Positions 25,386-34,426 are shown, numbered from the stretch's first letter. The stretch is 64,000 bases of DNA from Pedobacter boryungensis (GCF_013204825.1 NZ_JABMKV010000001.1:1054001-1118000); one strand, 5' to 3'. Program-made: numbers and translations. The notes: a model not told the origin generated them from the letters alone.

Positions 25386-25965
25386 TAGAGATCAGATTTT
25401 AGCAGCTGTTAAAGCAAATCAACCAGAATTAACTTTATTGCCTCAGCTCGATTCTTTTTTTCAAGGACAAGAAACTGCTTTAATCGAAAAATTCACTCAA
25501 GTTTTAACTGGAATTGGAGGAAAAGTAACAGTTGTAGCGGATACTACTGAGATTATCTCCTTATTAAAAGCAAACTATTCATTAGACCAAATCAGAGTGA
25601 TTTCGCCTTTATCTACTATGCAAGAAATCGCCATTAATGCTATTGACAATCGTCATCCACATGAGCTACAAAATGTTGAACTTGCTATTTTACCTGCTCA
25701 TTTCGCAGTAGCGGAAAATGGGGCATGTTGGTTAAGTGAAGCAATGTTATTGGATAGGGTTTTGCCTTTTATTACACAACATTTAATTTTGATTGTTAAT
25801 AAAATCGATATTTTACCAACCATGCATCATGCGTATGAAAAAATTGGAAATGAGCATTATGGTTATGGCACTTTTATCGCTGGGCCATCAAAAACTGCCG
25901 ATATAGAGCAGAGTTTAGTACTTGGTGCACATGGCGCAAGATCGCTCTGGGTATTTTTAATTTAA
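25378..25965 (+). CDS. lutC: L-lactate oxidation complex subunit C (LUD domain)
   Basis: The start at 25378 (MNSRDQILAAVKANQPE) overlaps the lutB end by 8 bp and gives 195 residues, near the usual LutC length; the longer frame from 25297 is inside lutB. The LUD domain shows VAENGACWLSEAM and an Ile/Leu-rich core, followed by YGTFIAGPSKTADIEQSLVLGAHG at the C terminus, the most conserved stretch of the family. It closes the lut operon, 83 bp before the GH36 gene on the same strand. Confidence 0.92.
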   Translation: MNSRDQILAAVKANQPELTLLPQLDSFFQGQETALIEKFTQVLTGIGGKVTVVADTTEIISLLKANYSLDQIRVISPLSTMQEIAINAIDNRHPHELQNVELAILPAHFAVAENGACWLSEAMLLDRVLPFITQHLILIVNKIDILPTMHHAYEKIGNEHYGYGTFIAGPSKTADIEQSLVLGAHGARSLWVFLI

Positions 25966-26048
25966 TGTCAAATTAATTGAGTAGCTAGCTAATAACAACT
26001 ACTTAAATAGCCGTTAGAATTGTTTCTTTTATATCAGAACTAAAATAT

Positions 26049-28205
26049 ATGAATCCGAAAATTATACTCTTTAGCATTTCTTTATTTTGCTCATCCTTTT
26101 TATGGGCACAAAATCGTACTCCAATTGTTATCGAAACTCAAAATACTAGTTTAGTTTTTGCTGGCGATGAAGGTGGAAAATTATTCCAACGTTATTTCGG
26201 AAAAGCATTATCAAAAGATACGTATGCGAAATTAAGAAACGGTATGGAAGCCTATATTGGTGCTGGCATGGAAGATGTTTTCGAACCTGCTATTCGTATG
26301 GTACATGCTGATGGAAATCCATCTTTAGATTTGCGGTTTAACAAAGTAGAAACCAAAAAATTAGATGATGATATCACTCAAACTGATATCTATTTAAAAG
26401 ATCCAGTTTATCAAACCGAAGTTATTTTACATTTCAAAGCGGCCTTTAAATCGAATGTATTAAGCAGTTCGACAGAAATCATCAATAAAGAAAAAAATAG
26501 CGTTGTTTTAAGTAATTATGCTTCTTCTATGTTACATTTTGATGCTTCAAATTATTTTCTCACTCAATTTCATGGAGATTGGGCTCGTGAAATGGATATG
26601 CAAGAAAGTCAATTAACGAGTGGCATTAAAATAATTGATAGCAAATTAGGCAGTAGAGCAAATATGTATCAAAGTCCGGTGTTTTTTTTAGCACCAAATA
26701 AAATATCGACAGAAACAGAAGGCGAAGTAATTGCTGGCACAATTGCATGGACAGGTAATTTTCAGTTTGTATTTGAAGTAGATAGAACGAATAAATTAAG
26801 GATAATTTCGGGCATTAACCCTTATGCTTCTACTCTTACTTTAAAAGCTGGTGAACATTTTATGACTCCAGAATTTATATTTACATATAGTGCCAATGGT
26901 AAAGGCCAGGCCAGTAGAAATTTACATACATGGGCTCGTGTTTATGGAGTTTTAGATGGTTTAAAACCTCGAATGACCTTATTAAACAATTGGGAAGCCA
27001 CACATGTGAAATTTGACCAAGAAAAATTGGTTGAATTATTTGATGGATCGAAAAAATTAGGGCTTGATTTATTCTTGTTAGATGACGGTTGGTTTGGGAA
27101 TAAATATCCTAGAAATGATGATAAGGCTGGTTTGGGTGATTGGCAAGAAGATCGTAAAAAACTGCCAAATGGAATAGGTTATTTGGTAAAAGAGGCAACT
27201 AAAAAAGGAATCAAATTTGGTATTTGGTTAGAGCCAGAAATGGTAAATCCTAAAAGTGAGTTGTACGAAAAACATCCAGATTGGGTTTTAAAACTTCCAA
27301 ATAGGGCTGAAAATTACCAACGTAATCAGTTGATTTTAGATTTGATTAATCCAAAAGTTCAAGATTTTGTATTTAATCTCGTAGATAAAATGATGACCGA
27401 AAATCCTGGTTTAGGCTATATTAAATGGGATAACAATCGATTCATGTCAAATACTTATTCTCCTTATTTAGGTAAAGATCAATCGCGTTTATTTATTGAT
27501 TATACAGAGAGTTTCTATAAAGTAATGCAACGTATTAGAGGTAAATATCCTCATTTAGGTATTATGTTATGTTCTGGTGGCGGTGGACGAACAGATTATG
27601 GTGCACTTAAGTATTTCGATTCGTTTTGGCCAAGTGATAATACTGATGCCGCCGAACGTGTATTTATTCAATGGGGTTATTCTTATTTCTTCCCTTCTAA
27701 TACTATTTCTAGTCATGTAACTTCTATGGGTAAGCAAACTCTTAAATTTAGAACAGATGTAGCGATGATGAGCAAATTGGGTTATGATATTAGTGTGGAT
27801 AAAATGACGCCTGAAGAAATTAACTTCAGCAGTGCTGCTATTGCAAATTATAACCGATTAAACCCTATTATTTGGTATGGTGATTTATATCGTTTAGTAT
27901 CTCCGTATGATGAAGATAGAGCAGTATTAATGTATAGTGATTCGACTAAAAATAAGGCCGTTTTGTTTAGCTATAATTTAAATTTAAGGAAGAAACAAAT
28001 TTTCGGAAAAGTAAAACTTCAAGGTTTAAATCCTGATCAAGAATACACTATTACAGAAACTAATTTGATTCCGGGAGCAGCAGCAGAAAGTCCTGAAAAT
28101 GGCAAAGTTTATACAGGAAGTTATTTAATGGAAATTGGTTTAAATGTTTCTCCTGCTAAATTAAGACCATTGAGCAGTATTGTTTTAGAAATTACAAGCA
28201 AATAA
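26049..28205 (+). CDS. GH36 alpha-galactosidase
   Basis: A 718-residue secreted enzyme that removes terminal alpha-D-galactose. The signal peptide ends after FLWAQ. GH36 landmarks are clear: LFLLDDGWFG and DWQEDRKKLPNGIGYL in the barrel, GIWLEPEMVNP, the nucleophile region YIKWDNNR, LCSGGGGR, and the acid/base region FWPSDNTDAAERV. Length and layout match the bacterial GH36 group with N-terminal beta-sandwich and C-terminal beta-domain. It is the first PUL gene on the left and the only catabolic hydrolase on this strand besides the beta-helix protein. It may share a transcript with lutABC. Confidence 0.94.
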   Translation: MNPKIILFSISLFCSSFLWAQNRTPIVIETQNTSLVFAGDEGGKLFQRYFGKALSKDTYAKLRNGMEAYIGAGMEDVFEPAIRMVHADGNPSLDLRFNKVETKKLDDDITQTDIYLKDPVYQTEVILHFKAAFKSNVLSSSTEIINKEKNSVVLSNYASSMLHFDASNYFLTQFHGDWAREMDMQESQLTSGIKIIDSKLGSRANMYQSPVFFLAPNKISTETEGEVIAGTIAWTGNFQFVFEVDRTNKLRIISGINPYASTLTLKAGEHFMTPEFIFTYSANGKGQASRNLHTWARVYGVLDGLKPRMTLLNNWEATHVKFDQEKLVELFDGSKKLGLDLFLLDDGWFGNKYPRNDDKAGLGDWQEDRKKLPNGIGYLVKEATKKGIKFGIWLEPEMVNPKSELYEKHPDWVLKLPNRAENYQRNQLILDLINPKVQDFVFNLVDKMMTENPGLGYIKWDNNRFMSNTYSPYLGKDQSRLFIDYTESFYKVMQRIRGKYPHLGIMLCSGGGGRTDYGALKYFDSFWPSDNTDAAERVFIQWGYSYFFPSNTISSHVTSMGKQTLKFRTDVAMMSKLGYDISVDKMTPEEINFSSAAIANYNRLNPIIWYGDLYRLVSPYDEDRAVLMYSDSTKNKAVLFSYNLNLRKKQIFGKVKLQGLNPDQEYTITETNLIPGAAAESPENGKVYTGSYLMEIGLNVSPAKLRPLSSIVLEITSK

Positions 28206-28207
28206 CT

Positions 28208-28345
28208 ATGGAAAAAAATGGTAAGGTAGAAACTTTGCTTGATAGCCTTTAACCAAGAGTAAATACTGTTGATTTAGCATACGATGCTGCAAAAAAGATA
28301 CTTTATGTACTTTCTTTCAACAATAAAATTGTAACCACTTATTAG
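28208..28345 (+). pseudogene. C-terminal remnant of a beta-propeller (SMP-30-like) gene
   Basis: Reading from ATG 28208, the frame gives MEKNGKVETLLDSL, an in-frame TAA at 28250-28252, then PRVNTVDLAYDAAKKILYV and LSFNNKIVTTY before a second stop. The pattern DLAYDAAKKILYV...FNNKIV resembles the last blade of SMP-30/gluconolactonase-like propellers of Bacteroidota. The rest of such a gene is missing, so this is a decayed fragment lying 2 bp after the GH36 stop. Confidence 0.5.
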
Positions 28346-28511
28346 TTAAAGTAGTAGTTAGAAATGCCCTCACGTTCGTCAATCAAATCCGATTGGAAAA
28401 ACGATGTGTTCAGCGAGCTAAATCTTAAATATCATAAGGGGTCATGCATTAAGATTCCTGTCTTCACGGGAATGACGAACTAAAATATTATCTAACTGGT
28501 TACAACCACAA
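28346..28511. other. Convergent gap with repeat debris
   Basis: Between the pseudogene and the end of the minus-strand lyase-like gene there is no further frame. It contains the hairpin repeat described at 28455-28476 and otherwise no recognisable element. Confidence 0.4.
28455..28476. repeat. Short interspersed hairpin repeat, copy 1
   Basis: TTCCTGT-CTTC-ACGGGAA followed by TGAC. Over 26 positions it agrees in 22 with the copy starting at 35086. Elements with TTCCCGC..GCGGGAATGACG are dispersed in many bacterial genomes. Confidence 0.6.
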
Positions 28512-29396
28512 CTACTCACAAACTGCATCACCTTCGGCAATACAGAAATCAGCAAATCGTACTGCTTCATCTTTTATGTACGATTTATTATTCAAACTTC
28601 TATATATCCCCCATTTTGGGCGACAAAAAGTAGTTCCTGTTCTCCATAAATCGATATTATTAGTTGCATAGTTTAACAACAAAGCACCATCGCTTACATT
28701 TTTTATGTTAATCTCGTAGGTACCGTTGGTTCCGTATTTAATTTTCTCTATTACCTCAACCCAATTACCTTTAAATGGTGCAAGGTTTACTGTTTTTAAT
28801 TTTCCTAAGCTGGTCGCCGCCGAACCTGCGGTATGAATAATTTCAAGTTGATCTGGATTACCATATCGTGGAGTAATGGTGATTAAAGGCGAACCATCGT
28901 CACCATCCCCAGCTTTAATTTGATGAATATGTGTAAAACTTGGTGAGGGTTTAAAGCCTGCATCCAATTTAAATTTCCATCTGTAAGTTACTGTTTCTCC
29001 AATTGTTCCCTTTACATTATCTGGCGATGGACCATAACTTTTAATTTCATTTCGCTGTCTATCTGTTGAGCCATTGCAACGATCATCATCAGGTGTAACA
29101 TGCATATAAAACTCGAATACATTTTTCTTTAATATATCATCATATACTTCTGCAATATGACGACCAAAAGCAGCGTGTCCACAATCTGGAGTTTCTTCTG
29201 CATTGCTACCTAATTTACTGTTAATCAATTCATACGTATTTCCAGGTCCGTCAGCTTGTAACAATATGCCTAACTTTGGTGCAGTAACAGGTGGCTTTAT
29301 AATTTCAGGTTCAGGTTGTACATCAGGTGTTTTCTTTTTACAGTAAACTATTGAAAAAGAGCCCAAGATTAACAGTAGGATTATTTTTTCTTTCAT
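28512..29396 (-). CDS. Jelly-roll polysaccharide-lyase-like lipoprotein
   Basis: About 294 residues from the ATG at 29396, which overlaps the stop of the upstream gene as TAATG; an in-frame ATG at 29414 is the alternative. The N terminus is a lipoprotein signal (LLLILGSFSIVYC) followed by a Pro-rich linker. The mature domain looks like a concanavalin-type jelly roll of the lyase-like group: DRQRNEIKSYGPSP, TYRWKFKLDAGFKPS, FTHIHQIKAGDGDDGSP, FKGNWVEVIEKIKYG and RPKWGIYRS. Lyases of this fold cleave glucuronan, alginate or heparin-like chains. The exact family is not certain. It is likely the anchored endo-acting enzyme supplying substrates to GH105 nearby. Confidence 0.6.
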   Translation of the reverse strand: MKEKIILLLILGSFSIVYCKKKTPDVQPEPEIIKPPVTAPKLGILLQADGPGNTYELINSKLGSNAEETPDCGHAAFGRHIAEVYDDILKKNVFEFYMHVTPDDDRCNGSTDRQRNEIKSYGPSPDNVKGTIGETVTYRWKFKLDAGFKPSPSFTHIHQIKAGDGDDGSPLITITPRYGNPDQLEIIHTAGSAATSLGKLKTVNLAPFKGNWVEVIEKIKYGTNGTYEINIKNVSDGALLLNYATNNIDLWRTGTTFCRPKWGIYRSLNNKSYIKDEAVRFADFCIAEGDAVCE

Positions 29397-31447
29397 TACA
29401 ATACTACTTTGCAAGTAGCTCCATCTTTAATTAAATAGGTTTTAGTTTTCTTTCCAGCTTGGCTTACACTTACTTTTAATTGATTTGAACCTGCTCTTGA
29501 TATCGATAAATCAAATTCACCACCAAAAGCATTAATTTTATTCAAAGCCATTTCATTCCAGTCTTTTGGCAAACGTGGCGTACAATCAAACGTATTAAAT
29601 CCTGTTGGTCGCATGCCAAATAAACCTTCTATATAAATTCGGCAATACAATCCGCTTTCAGCAGATAAATGTCTTTGGTTTCCTTCTGGATAAGCTTCAA
29701 CAGCATAAGGCACGTGTTCACCTAGTAATCTTCTTTGAGAATAATATTTTAAGAAGTCCATTGCTTTTTCTGTTTCGCCAGCTGCAAAAACTCCACGCAA
29801 AGCGTAAAGTGTAGATCTATCCCAAAAAGTAATTTTACCAGCTTCAGTAGCTAAACCATCTGCAGTCCATAACCGTGGGGAAAATAATGCATCTATTGTT
29901 CCTTTTTTTCGATCAAAAATCCCAACAGTTAACGGCATACAAATCCAAGCCCGTAAAGTAGTATTGGTTTCGTAATATTTATAGGTATCAAAGCCTTCTA
30001 CGTTAGCTCCAAAATACTTTTCCATATTTGCTTTTAAATCATCGGCTTGTTTGGTGTAGGTATTTGTTTGGCTTGCTGGCTTATTTAGTAATTTACCTAA
30101 CATAGTTGCAGAACGAAGTGCATCATAATACAAGCTATTGGTAGATAAGTTTGCTTTACCTGCCGGAAAACGATTTTCTAGTTCATCTGCATCAGAATTT
30201 ACAACTCCATCTGCATTTAACTTTCTATGACTATATTCTAAACACCATTCTATTAAGGGCCACAGTACTTTAGCCGAATCAATGTTTCCATATGTTAAGG
30301 CATATCTCGAAGCGCCATAAGCAATCATCGCTTGATCTCCTCTATCACCAGCTCCTTTCCAAACCGCATCACCTTCGGCAACTATCGAACTTGGGATGGG
30401 TTTGTAATCTGGATTCATGTATTTTGCAAACCATCGGTAAGCATTCATAGCCGATTGATTTCCTACATTATCGCCCAAAAAAGCAAAAAATGGATTTACA
30501 TATTCAGCCTGATCATTTGCCCAAATTGCTGCATAATAAGCCAAACCTCCTGGTCCATGCATGTAACCACCTTTTGTTTTATAAATACTCTCTGTAGCTC
30601 TAATTTTTGCAAAATCGAATGTGGTATTTAAAATTTTATCGGGCGTTACCAATTGTAATCTATCCATTAAACCTGCGACACGATTAATTCTGGCAGTTTC
30701 TTCAACATCTGGATTTATGTTTAACACCTGACTAGAATTATCCGTAGCCATATAATAAACCGTAAATGTGATAGATTTACCTGGCGAAACCACTTTGTTC
30801 CCAGCACCAATGGTTCCAGTTAGAATGCTATGCTGTTTACCTTTACTTCTAGCGCTATCCGTTCTAATTTCCTTTCTCAAATATTCCATAGCGAATGTCA
30901 CGTCTTTATCCGTTACATTCGTAAAAACGAATTTTTCAAATGCCATTGGCTGATTTACTGAAGGATAAAATTTCCGTTGTATTTTTGCTAAAACTGGAGT
31001 CCCAGATTCAGCATTAACCGTCATCACTCCTTTTTGTGTAATGCCTGTTATTTTGTAAGATAAATCTCCCGATTTACCACTTTTAGCCAAATTTGTTTTA
31101 AGTAATCTGTTGTTGATGTAAAAACGAGGTAAATCGTTATCGGTAAACGAATAAGAAATATGTGTTCTCGTGGCATCTGGCAACATTCTAAATGTTGGAA
31201 AAACAATAGTTCTGTTAATCGTCGATTTACTTGCACTATCTATACCATACTCCACCCACATCGATACTTTTTCACCACTCATTTCTATATGATCGGTATG
31301 AGGTAGTCTTTTATCCAATTTCCAGTTTATACTTCCATCCGCTTGGATAATCCATCGATCTTGCTGTGGCGTTAATTTTACTTGAGCCAAAGCAACCGCA
31401 CTAATTCCTATAAAAACACAAAAGGAAACAACAGTTAATAATCTCAT
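29396..31447 (-). CDS. Secreted (alpha/alpha)6 six-hairpin glycosidase-like enzyme, family unassigned
   Basis: A 683-residue protein with signal peptide (cleavage near ALAQ), an N-terminal beta-sandwich (about 25-255), an (alpha/alpha)6-barrel (about 260-610) and a short C-terminal beta-domain. Candidate catalytic positions lie in IWANDQAEY, WKGAGDRGDQAM, NSDADELENRF and ITFWDRSTL, and the barrel ends with PEGNQRHLSAESGLYCRI. The layout resembles bacterial rhamnosidase- or arabinofuranosidase-like clan members, but I could not place it in a GH family. It is coupled to the lyase-like gene and follows GH105, so an exo-acting role on lyase products or side chains is likely. Confidence 0.6.
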   Translation of the reverse strand: MRLLTVVSFCVFIGISAVALAQVKLTPQQDRWIIQADGSINWKLDKRLPHTDHIEMSGEKVSMWVEYGIDSASKSTINRTIVFPTFRMLPDATRTHISYSFTDNDLPRFYINNRLLKTNLAKSGKSGDLSYKITGITQKGVMTVNAESGTPVLAKIQRKFYPSVNQPMAFEKFVFTNVTDKDVTFAMEYLRKEIRTDSARSKGKQHSILTGTIGAGNKVVSPGKSITFTVYYMATDNSSQVLNINPDVEETARINRVAGLMDRLQLVTPDKILNTTFDFAKIRATESIYKTKGGYMHGPGGLAYYAAIWANDQAEYVNPFFAFLGDNVGNQSAMNAYRWFAKYMNPDYKPIPSSIVAEGDAVWKGAGDRGDQAMIAYGASRYALTYGNIDSAKVLWPLIEWCLEYSHRKLNADGVVNSDADELENRFPAGKANLSTNSLYYDALRSATMLGKLLNKPASQTNTYTKQADDLKANMEKYFGANVEGFDTYKYYETNTTLRAWICMPLTVGIFDRKKGTIDALFSPRLWTADGLATEAGKITFWDRSTLYALRGVFAAGETEKAMDFLKYYSQRRLLGEHVPYAVEAYPEGNQRHLSAESGLYCRIYIEGLFGMRPTGFNTFDCTPRLPKDWNEMALNKINAFGGEFDLSISRAGSNQLKVSVSQAGKKTKTYLIKDGATCKVVL

Positions 31448-31468
31448 TCTAGATTTATTGATTATAAA

Positions 31469-32599
31469 TTAATTCATTAATGCTGCAGCTGTCCATAAAA
31501 TTGGTGCTTGCCCATGTAAATCTCCAACTATTCTTTTCCTATCCAAATAATATTGTTTATCATTTTTCTTGTTGGTTCCTTCACAAACATCTTTCACATC
31601 AGCATTTTCGTCAATATAAGAAACCAAACCTAACCAAGCTTTTCGTGCAGCTGGGGTATATGTTTTTTTATCTAACCATCCTTTTTTAACACCTACCACC
31701 ATAGCATAGGTAAACATTCCAGTCGAAGAACTTTCTTCCCAAGCAGTTGGTTCATCAATCAATTGTCTCCATAAACCAGATGGCGCTTGATATTTTAATA
31801 AAGAAGCCATCATTGTTTTATAGCCTTTCATAATACGTGGACGATCGGGATTGTTTTCTGGCAAAGAACTTAAAATCTCAGCCATTCCAGCTGCCATCCA
31901 TCCATCTCCTCTACCCCAAAAGAAAGGAACATCAGGTGCATGATAGAATAAGCCATTTGGTTTTTGTAGTGAATCTAAGTACAAGACCATTTCCTTGGCT
32001 GCTCTATTAATGTATTTTGCATCCCCAGTTGCTCTATAAGCCTGAGTTTGCAATGCAGTAATCATAAACATGTCATCTATCCACATGCGTGTATGCCAAG
32101 AATATCCTCTTTCGAATGCCGCTGTTTGCTCTGGTTTCATCTTCGCCTTTTGCGCTTCATCAGGTGTAGCCCATTGTTTATCGGCAATGGTTTGTCCAAT
32201 TTCTAAATATCTTTTATCTTTAGTTTGAATATATAGCTGCAATGGAACTGAACCAAAAACAGCCCAATCTACATTCGTAACTGGCGGAATTAATTTAGCT
32301 TCTGTTGTAAACATCGGTTCAAATCTTTTAATCAATTCATTTTTCAAGACATCATTACCAGTAGCTTTAGAGAACTTTAATGCGCCATACCATGCACAAC
32401 TTTCAGGATAAGTGATTACTGATGGTGGTGTAGGTCTATTAAAATTTGTATGCGGTGTAGCTACAAATCTAGCTGCAACTCTTTTGCCCACTTCTTCTGG
32501 TGAAGAGCCTTTTGGCCATGTAGTTAAATTTGCTGATTGAGAAAAACATGCGATTGAACAAGCGAATAGTAAACCTAAAATTACTGGCGATTTTTTCAT
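31469..32599 (-). CDS. GH105 unsaturated rhamnogalacturonyl/uronyl hydrolase
   Basis: A 376-residue secreted enzyme (signal MKKSPVILGLLFACSIACFSQ) that hydrates and releases the 4,5-unsaturated uronic acid left by polysaccharide lyases. The (alpha/alpha)6 pattern and family motifs are present: CAWYGALKFSKATG, YSWHTRMWIDDMFMI with the catalytic Asp pair, and FWGRGDGWMAAGMAEIL. It heads the three-gene minus-strand group GH105, six-hairpin enzyme, lyase-like protein. A copy of the shared motif lies 71-93 bp upstream of its start. Confidence 0.92.
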   Translation of the reverse strand: MKKSPVILGLLFACSIACFSQSANLTTWPKGSSPEEVGKRVAARFVATPHTNFNRPTPPSVITYPESCAWYGALKFSKATGNDVLKNELIKRFEPMFTTEAKLIPPVTNVDWAVFGSVPLQLYIQTKDKRYLEIGQTIADKQWATPDEAQKAKMKPEQTAAFERGYSWHTRMWIDDMFMITALQTQAYRATGDAKYINRAAKEMVLYLDSLQKPNGLFYHAPDVPFFWGRGDGWMAAGMAEILSSLPENNPDRPRIMKGYKTMMASLLKYQAPSGLWRQLIDEPTAWEESSSTGMFTYAMVVGVKKGWLDKKTYTPAARKAWLGLVSYIDENADVKDVCEGTNKKNDKQYYLDRKRIVGDLHGQAPILWTAAALMN

Positions 32600-32669
32600 G
32601 ATTTAATTGATTTGGTTAATGCAATAAACAAAAATTGATGCTATAGATTATTTCCTGTATTGGCTACTC

Positions 32670-32692
32670 ATTCAGCAATTTTAGCATTAAAA
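32670..32692 (+). promoter_or_regulatory. Shared motif, copy upstream of GH105
   Basis: Core CAGCAATTTTAGCATTAA; 20 of 23 positions match the copy before the AraC gene. A weaker half-site TATTGGCTA (32659-32667) lies exactly 21 bp, two helical turns, to the left of TTTAGCATT. Two half-sites on one DNA face suit an AraC-type protein (inference). Confidence 0.5.
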
Positions 32693-32755
32693 CTATTTAT
32701 GTGACTAAAGATTTGTATAGGCGATTGATTTTTTATTTGAGGGATAAATTAAAGA

Positions 32756-32778
32756 CTTTATTGCCAATATTAGCTTAG
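32756..32778 (-). promoter_or_regulatory. Shared motif, inverted copy upstream of the beta-helix gene
   Basis: The minus strand reads CTAATATTGGCAATAAA; the core AATATTGGCA is identical to that of the copy at 22264, and 14 of 23 positions agree overall. It points the other way from the copy at 32670, matching the divergent genes it lies between. Confidence 0.4.
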
Positions 32779-32825
32779 CATTTATTGCTCATTCTTATTA
32801 ATTTAGCTTTTAACCTATTTTATAA

Positions 32826-34343
32826 ATGATGAAAAAAATACTCTTATTAAGCGCCGCTGCCATCTTACTTATATCTTTTAAACCCGTAGTTAAAAAACTA
32901 TGGGAATCAAAGTATATAAAAGTAAATGCAGATGGTTCTTTAAAATATATTCCAGATGCCAAGGGCAATGTTATTCCAGATTTTAGTCGTGTGGGTTATC
33001 ATCAAGGTGATAAAAATATAGTGAATGTTGCGGTTGTTAAAACGATAAATGCCAACGAAAATGGAGATAGCGAGCAGCTTTTGCAAAGCGCAATTGATGA
33101 GGTAGCTCAATTACCAATAAATAAAGATGGATTTAGAGGAGCTATTCTGCTTAAAAAAGGGGTATATAAAATTCCAGGCACTATTCATATTACCAAAAGC
33201 GGAATTATTTTAAGAGGCGAAGGAGAAAACGCCACGAAATTAATTGCTACAGGTAAAGGCCAACGATCTTTAATTGTTTTTAGTGGTGATGGGGCATTGA
33301 AAGAAATCCCTAATACTAGAGTGAAAATAGAAGACAAATTTGTGCCGGTTGGTACGTTTTCATTTACGGTAAGTGATGCTAGTAAATTTAAAACTGGAGA
33401 TGATATTGTGGTGTATAGACCTGGCACTGATAGCTGGATTAAAGATTTGCAAATGGACAGAATTGAAGCAAGAGATGGAACTAAACAATGGCAGCCTAAT
33501 GAATATAATTTACAATTTGAAAGAGAGATTACGAAAATTGAAGGTAATAAGATTACGATCGATAATCCTATTGTGATGGAAATGGAAAAGAAATATGGTG
33601 GTGCTGAAATTTTTAAGGCTTCTTTTAATGGAAGGATTAATGAGGTTGGAATTGAAAACATGTACATCGAATCGGAATATGCAACTGATATTGATGAAGA
33701 CCATGGTTGGGTTGCTGTTGAGTTTAACAAAGTTGAAAATGCTTGGGTAAGGAATATAACTACAAGGTATTTTGGTTATGCAGCAGTAAGTATTAAATCA
33801 AACTCAAAGCAGATTACCGTTAAAGATTCGAAATGCTTAGATGCAAAATCAATTATTACTGGCGGAAGAAGATATTCATTTAACAATGATGGACAGCTTA
33901 ATTTATTCATGAATTTAGAATCAACTGAAGCTAGACATGATTATGTTACCGGTGCTAAAACTTTAGGCCCTAATGTTTTTTATAATTGTAAAGCCACTAA
34001 AACTCATGCAGATATTGGTCCGCACCACCGTTGGGCAGTAGGTACTTTATTTGACAATATTAATACTGATGGTGAGATTAATGTTCAAGATAGAGGTAAT
34101 TGGGGAAGTGGACATGGTTGGGCTGGCGTAACACAAGTATTATGGAATTGTAAGGTTAAAAGAGCAGCGGTTCAAAACCCTTGGGCTGGTGGACAAAACT
34201 ATAGTTTAGGTACACAAGGTGAAAAATACGATGGTCGCCTAAAAGGCAGGCCTGATGGTGTTTGGGAGAACCAAAACCAAGCTGGTATTAACCCAAAATC
34301 ATTGTATTTAGCACAGCTTCAAAATAGGAAGAAGGTTAAATAA
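32826..34343 (+). CDS. Parallel beta-helix (pectate-lyase-like) protein, secreted
   Basis: A 505-residue protein with a hydrophobic N-terminal segment (ILLLSAAAILLISFK). Residues 75-150 have the opening of pectate-lyase superfamily proteins (SEQLLQSAIDEVAQLP; GAILLKKGVYKI; SGIILRGEGENATKL). The rest shows repeated short beta-strand coils (GIENMYIESEY; AWVRNITTRYFGYAAVSIKSNSK), with a His/Trp-rich end (DIGPHHRWAVG, GNWGSGHGWAGVTQVLW). This is a right-handed beta-helix likely to act on a uronic-acid polysaccharide, as lyase or hydrolase; family not recognised. It is divergent from GH105 and isolated on the plus strand. Confidence 0.65.
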   Translation: MMKKILLLSAAAILLISFKPVVKKLWESKYIKVNADGSLKYIPDAKGNVIPDFSRVGYHQGDKNIVNVAVVKTINANENGDSEQLLQSAIDEVAQLPINKDGFRGAILLKKGVYKIPGTIHITKSGIILRGEGENATKLIATGKGQRSLIVFSGDGALKEIPNTRVKIEDKFVPVGTFSFTVSDASKFKTGDDIVVYRPGTDSWIKDLQMDRIEARDGTKQWQPNEYNLQFEREITKIEGNKITIDNPIVMEMEKKYGGAEIFKASFNGRINEVGIENMYIESEYATDIDEDHGWVAVEFNKVENAWVRNITTRYFGYAAVSIKSNSKQITVKDSKCLDAKSIITGGRRYSFNNDGQLNLFMNLESTEARHDYVTGAKTLGPNVFYNCKATKTHADIGPHHRWAVGTLFDNINTDGEINVQDRGNWGSGHGWAGVTQVLWNCKVKRAAVQNPWAGGQNYSLGTQGEKYDGRLKGRPDGVWENQNQAGINPKSLYLAQLQNRKKVK

Positions 34344-34380
34344 TTTCTTTAACCAAAAGATCAAGGCGTTGTAATGCAGG

Positions 34381-34426
34381 AGCTTTGTCAAACTTCTTTG
34401 CAGCTTGTTAAAAGTTTGACAAAGCT
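34381..34426. repeat. Perfect 15-bp inverted repeat after the beta-helix gene
   Basis: AGCTTTGTCAAACTT (34381-34395) and AAGTTTGACAAAGCT (34412-34426) are exact complements with a 16-nt loop. It could act as terminator for the plus-strand gene ending 37 bp before, but no T-run follows, and the sequence looks like a dispersed palindrome. Confidence 0.65.

Noticed and set aside
28208..28250. Short gene of 14 codons after GH36
   Set aside because: The frame continues with propeller-like sequence after its stop, so a decayed gene explains it better.
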